Positions 56,701 through 59,716 of a stretch of DNA of 59,716 bases are shown here, in pieces. Source of the DNA: a virus. The stretch's first letter is position 1; the number at the start of each line of letters is the position of its first letter. The position numbers and the translations under genes are program-made. Location: the IMG/VR virus record IMGVR_UViG_3300022752_000076, positions 1-59,716 of that record. One strand, 5' to 3'. The notes under the pieces were generated by a model that saw only the letters and a list, made by a program, of their open reading frames with translations, did not search any database and was not told where the DNA came from.

Positions 56701-59070
56701 AAGTGTATCTCCAGTACCGTCAAAGTATATACTACCGCCCTGCAAATTAGTATCTCTAGCTCGATTAACACTGTTTAATGGTGTAAACGGCGTAGTAAAA
56801 ATATTAGTACCTGTTGGCGTAATATTCTTAGGTGTAGTAGCTATATTTAAATCGGTAATATCATGTCTGTATATAATACGTCTGGCACCTGTAGTACCCT
56901 GTCTATATCCACCTAGTAGCAGTGTTTGATTTGTGGTATTTTCACCTATAGGCAGCAAACTTGGTGTAAAAGTACTGGTATACTTTGCAGTGCCTGAAAG
57001 TATACTAACATTTGTAGCATATCCGGTAAATACGTTACTGCTATTCCATTGACCCATAGCTACAGTATTAGTTGTACCTCCTCTATTAGTAAGAGTAGTA
57101 GTTCCGGTTAAAGTTTGTTGTATTCCGTTGACATATAGTTGAATAGCATTGGCATTAACGCTAGCGGCAATATGTGTCCACTTATTTAGTGGAATAAATG
57201 TATTACCTGTGGCATTTTTAGCTACACTATCATACCAGTAGAGCTGCAAAAGATTACTATTATTGGGTCCGAAAGTTAACCAACTACTAGTAGAGGCAGG
57301 AGTCATATCTCCTATTAATCCTGGAATAGCAGTTGTAGGTGTTGCTGTTGGATAAATCCATGCTTCAATAGTAAATGTGCTAGTAGAGCTTGTTAATACT
57401 GCAGCATTACTAACTAAGTAATTACCAGCTCCTCCAAAGTACAGTGATAATTCACTGTCTACGCTGTTATAGGGACTGAAGGAACTTAGTGTAGTATTTC
57501 CTGTTTTAATTAGTCCCTGTGTATTTGATACATCAACTGGTAAATTAACTGGACTAACATTATTTTCGCAAGTTAATAACTGTGTGCCGCTAGTTGCTGT
57601 AACTGGCTGAGTTGGCACAGTAATAGTTGATCCAGTATATATGGCACTACCACCCACAAATTTTGCATTTGCTATATGCCCATTCCAATTTGGATTGGTG
57701 CCTGCATTAGCTCCACCTATACGAATAAATGTAGCAGTTTGACGTAATTGAGTAGATGTATATGTACTATTATTTAAAACTCGTGTGCCATTTATCCAAA
57801 GATTTAATGTGCCACTTTCTCTAGTAAATACTACGTGACACCATTCAAATAATCTAATAGTTGCGGATGTACTAGTACCACTGCCACCAAAAGCTGCACC
57901 ATTGACGCTATCAATACCATATACATTTAATGTAGTAGTAACACTAGCACTAGGATTTGCGCGTAACATTAAATCATCGTTACTACCAATACCAAATATA
58001 GCACAGCTATATTGTGGCCCACTAAAAGACAGTGGATATACCCATGCTTCAAAAGTAAAATCACCTAAGTCAGTAAAGAAACTAGAAATATTACCAATAG
58101 TTGCTTGTAGATAGTCACCGGTACCGTCAAAATAAGCACTACCAACAGTACTAGTTGACTCAACAAACGGCGCATAGTTTTCTATTCGCACTTCGCCAAA
58201 TACAGATATAGTGGCTGCTATGCTACTACCATCAACAAATCTATTTGTATGTAGTGCTAATAAATTAACGCTACCGGTGATGCTATTAGCTACACTAGCA
58301 CCTGTCCAACTTACACTACTAGTATTAACTGGTTGTTGTGGTGCAGTAAATCTAGTTGTACTTGCGTTTAGTGCTTGACCTTTTATATATCTAACGTTAC
58401 TTATATTGCCAATAAATAAATTAGTAATTGTGCTGCCTGGTGTTGCTGATTGTAGGTATCCGCCACCTAGTATAAATCCACTAGTAGATAAATAATTTCC
58501 AGTATCAGTATAATTTACTCCGCCTTGTACACCATCTACAAATAATCTAGTAACACCACTATTTCTAATAAGTGCTACGTGATACCAATCATTATAATTA
58601 AGTACTACTCCATGATTTATTCTATCAGCACCATTAGACCAAAATCTTACAGTTCTATTACTAGCCAAGTATAAATTTATGTATATGCCATTAGTACTTG
58701 CTGGACGCATGTCTAACAAATTATACCCGTTGGCACCAGGAACTCCTTGTATACTAATCCAAAATTCTATAGTAAAATCGCCTGTGCCAGGAGCATAATT
58801 TGTATTATTGGGTAGTGTTATATAGTCACCAGTTCCATCAAAGTAAGCGCTCCAATTCGTTTTATAGGGACTAAAACTAGTGCCTATTACATCTCCTACA
58901 GGAGTTAATACGAAACCATTAGTACTACTATCACTAAAAGTGTTAGTAGTACTTTGATTAGTTTCTAGTAGTAGAGTATTTCTGCTAAAATAAGGATCAG
59001 TTATAACGTAACTTTCCGCTGCAGATGCGGCCCTACCCAAACCTTGATTGACCTTAGTATGACTAAACAT
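53740..59070 (-). CDS. giant tail protein with repeated LamG-like domains and Gly-rich C-terminus (1776 aa)
   Basis: Five concanavalin-A/LamG-like domains repeat from the N-terminus (YFDGTGDYITLPNNTN, YFDGTGDYLQATIGN, YFGGAGNYLVSNAAV, YFDGTGDTLRTQAT, YFNGTSTYIRARS, each followed by an F(T/S)(I/F/V)(E/S)xW strand and a WxH(V/I) strand). They occupy roughly residues 70-1180. The remainder is Gly-rich (VAVGGGASGAHTNS, GGGGGAGGAGAPAM, GGGGGGTSPAGSGAT). LamG-like domains usually bind carbohydrates, so host surface recognition is likely. At about 5.3 kb it is the largest gene in the window. Confidence 0.82.
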   Translation of the reverse strand: MFSHTKVNQGLGRAASAAESYVITDPYFSRNTLLLETNQSTTNTFSDSSTNGFVLTPVGDVIGTSFSPYKTNWSAYFDGTGDYITLPNNTNYAPGTGDFTIEFWISIQGVPGANGYNLLDMRPASTNGIYINLYLASNRTVRFWSNGADRINHGVVLNYNDWYHVALIRNSGVTRLFVDGVQGGVNYTDTGNYLSTSGFILGGGYLQSATPGSTITNLFIGNISNVRYIKGQALNASTTRFTAPQQPVNTSSVSWTGASVANSITGSVNLLALHTNRFVDGSSIAATISVFGEVRIENYAPFVESTSTVGSAYFDGTGDYLQATIGNISSFFTDLGDFTFEAWVYPLSFSGPQYSCAIFGIGSNDDLMLRANPSASVTTTLNVYGIDSVNGAAFGGSGTSTSATIRLFEWCHVVFTRESGTLNLWINGTRVLNNSTYTSTQLRQTATFIRIGGANAGTNPNWNGHIANAKFVGGSAIYTGSTITVPTQPVTATSGTQLLTCENNVSPVNLPVDVSNTQGLIKTGNTTLSSFSPYNSVDSELSLYFGGAGNYLVSNAAVLTSSTSTFTIEAWIYPTATPTTAIPGLIGDMTPASTSSWLTFGPNNSNLLQLYWYDSVAKNATGNTFIPLNKWTHIAASVNANAIQLYVNGIQQTLTGTTTLTNRGGTTNTVAMGQWNSSNVFTGYATNVSILSGTAKYTSTFTPSLLPIGENTTNQTLLLGGYRQGTTGARRIIYRHDITDLNIATTPKNITPTGTNIFTTPFTPLNSVNRARDTNLQGGSIYFDGTGDTLRTQATRNLFAPADFSISFWFYLNTLATQQHLIGNYTAAATTDWVIEVTTAGTLQVFLDGSTLRLSHTGIQAKKWYHVTIFRQTLAAGANSIFGYINGTGFNTTGSYGTAAAFGTTTKAVYLGARGGSTNPMNGYIANLQIIEGANQAYSDSPPARPTTNLLPFYSTSKIARTVLLLNGLQLGAYDVTEQNTLELVGNPLITTKQKRVGQTALYFNGTSTYIRARSHNPNLHSYGLGDFTVEMWLYPETFANYISVYCQSNSAANATGFHIGLNVSGQIFIYSASAFQVTSNNSLTLNAWNHVAVVRFENVVTIYINGTASTNTWNLTTQTFTDGACVIGVSPALTTEFYRGYLHEFRASKIARYLQNFTPATTKLPQIAVSSVVEYVAVGGGASGAHTNSFRGVGGGGAGGVVTGYLDLEANQQLTVTVGAGGASTVYASDTQDGNNGVTSSITVGTQQPIRAFGGGYGMSAGFANKTAPDGYSYSTGQYGPGSWGGSTGGNGYQIGSGAAAAYQGHRGGDHQTYGDSGGGGGAGGAGAPAMSGTGAYRIYQNGDTKLPNGRGGNSITLFGVELAGGGGGGSGSYFTGNPDSGNGGFGGGGNGTNIGGKGGGDMNAPYGSAYGYTGFGDGATNTGSGGGAGGRSGATAIGPKGSGAGGSGLIMFKVPQSSYFSEIDSGLTYTIDASTYSGYKIYKFTGGTGTLKFNTLATVATNYVAVGGGGGGGRERGGGGGAGAYTFGTLNLRLEYPYSVTIGAGGSGSSTRTFSGSSGNDTTFSALQYPVIGGGGGGSNNTTVVIAKQGSSGGGGAGATAPNAVGTGALVTSTNIFIGTPGGNGGTGSGGGGGGTFSAGTAASGTTAGTGGAGITSTITGSSVVYAAGGGGGSNAGTAGAGGSSGIGGAGSNSDSVSGAAGTINTGSGGGGGGTSPAGSGATGGSGASGVLILSYSNAYNITSSGLTISSTVSGGTRISTITAGTGTFKLVFA

Positions 59071-59716
59071 TATGGCGTATATCCTTGACTAGGTGTTCCG
59101 TACCAATTTGTACCGTCGCTAATAAATGTAAAAATATCCATTGTACCAGCTGTACTAGTTACTACTGGCACTCCACTCCAAATAGGCCATTTAACACCAG
59201 TAAATGTAGCCGTACCATTACCAGTACTTGCAGCTTGTTTCAACATAACTACAAATGACTTACTGCTAGCAACTGCTGGCATTGTAAAAGTACAAGCCGT
59301 ACTAGCTGTTAGTGTAACTATTTGTACTGTTCCACTACTAATATTAAATGTATGTGAGCTTGTTACTGTGCCTACGTTTACTACTTGTTCTGTGTAATTT
59401 TGAACTATAGGATCTACAAGTGTTTTGTTGCTTAGAGTTTGTGCACTGCTTAAGTCTACACCACCACCGCCACCACCACCTGGTATATTTACAATTACAG
59501 CATTACTAGACTGTGTAGCTGTAACGCCTGCACCAATAAAATTAATACTAACTGGAGTAGCCGTTAGTGAAACGTCTTCGTCTAGTATTTGTATAGCACC
59601 ACCAGCACCAGTAGCTCCTTGAGCACCAGTAGCTCCTTGAGCACCAGTAGCTCCTTGAGCACCAGTAGCTCCTTGAGCACCAGTAGCTCCTTGAGCACCA
59701 GTAGCTCCTTGAGCAC
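59070..59716 (-). CDS. collagen-like tail protein, N-terminal part beyond the window
   Basis: The frame stays open from the window edge: Gly-X-Y repeats (GAQGATGAQGATGAQGAT), then a beta-type segment (IQILDEDVSLTATPVSINF, VVNVGTVTSSHTFNISSG) and a C-terminal domain (MPAVASSKSFVVMLKQAAST...). An internal ATG at 59282 would give only a 70-aa fragment and is probably not the real start. The stop overlaps the start of the LamG-like gene (TAATG). Probably a fibre stalk protein. Confidence 0.75.
   Translation of the reverse strand, partial: AQGATGAQGATGAQGATGAQGATGAQGATGAQGATGAGGAIQILDEDVSLTATPVSINFIGAGVTATQSSNAVIVNIPGGGGGGGVDLSSAQTLSNKTLVDPIVQNYTEQVVNVGTVTSSHTFNISSGTVQIVTLTASTACTFTMPAVASSKSFVVMLKQAASTGNGTATFTGVKWPIWSGVPVVTSTAGTMDIFTFISDGTNWYGTPSQGYTP
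59605..59716 (-). repeat. 18-bp tandem repeat at the window edge
   Basis: About six near-perfect units of AGTAGCTCCTTGAGCACC (plus strand), coding Gly-Ala-Gln-Gly-Ala-Thr on the minus strand; it continues past the window. Nearly the same unit as at 52603-52700. Confidence 0.9.

Overview
This is an AT-rich (roughly 60% A+T) stretch of a lytic tailed bacteriophage genome with short intergenic gaps, many overlapping stop/start codons (ATGA, TAATG, TAGTG), host-type sigma70 promoters and a tRNA set. The replication module mixes a family A DNA polymerase, a DnaB-like helicase and a DnaG-like primase with T4-like recombination functions (gp46/gp47-like, UvsW-like). The host is most likely Gram-negative, because the window has spanin-like proteins, lipoproteins and an outer-membrane-barrel-like protein. 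The C-terminal ANDEVFALAA of the encoded tmRNA tag resembles betaproteobacterial tags, so a betaproteobacterial host is a reasonable guess but not proven. No terminase, portal or capsid gene is in the window.

Layout. (1) 1-3930, minus strand: three tRNAs (partial Ala, Trp, Glu) behind a consensus promoter, small conserved phage genes, flavin-dependent thymidylate synthase ThyX and a SleB-like cell wall hydrolase. (2) 4042-23131, plus strand: an accessory region with an outer-membrane-barrel-like protein, Hsp20, a DUF5664-type nucleotide hydrolase, UvdE-type UV endonuclease, a collagen-like protein, a YkuK/RNase H-like protein, a lone DUF2384 antitoxin-type domain, a rubrerythrin next to a rubredoxin, three homing endonucleases (one HNH, two GIY-YIG), an NAD-dependent DNA ligase split over two genes, five further tRNAs, a broken tRNA, two candidate structured RNAs and a circularly permuted (two-piece) tmRNA at about 14169-14506. 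(3) 23144-37416, plus strand: DNA metabolism (helicase, primase, PolA, UvsW-like helicase, probable SSB, gp47/gp46-like pair, nuclease, 5'-3' exonuclease, dUTPase, class II ribonucleotide reductase), closed by a bidirectional terminator. (4) 37455-59716, minus strand: PhoH, a cluster of exported and membrane proteins, lysis genes (GH19 endolysin, o- and i-spanin-like), glycan-modification-type enzymes, then very large glycine-rich, LamG-like and collagen-like tail/adhesin proteins; the last gene runs off the window.

How it fits together: ThyX, dUTPase, class II RNR and the DUF5664 protein remodel nucleotide pools for the PolA replisome. tRNAs, tmRNA and Hsp20 support translation and protein quality control. 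The plus-strand genes are driven by scattered consensus promoters, nearly all with a 17-bp spacer and often followed by ATTAT. The most unusual items are the permuted tmRNA, a 10-base plus-strand motif (GACCCTAAAC, seven exact copies) with a complementary segment in a candidate ncRNA, the helicase gene that lacks a normal start codon directly downstream of a GIY-YIG gene, the split ligase, and a class I-shaped tRNA with a leucine anticodon.
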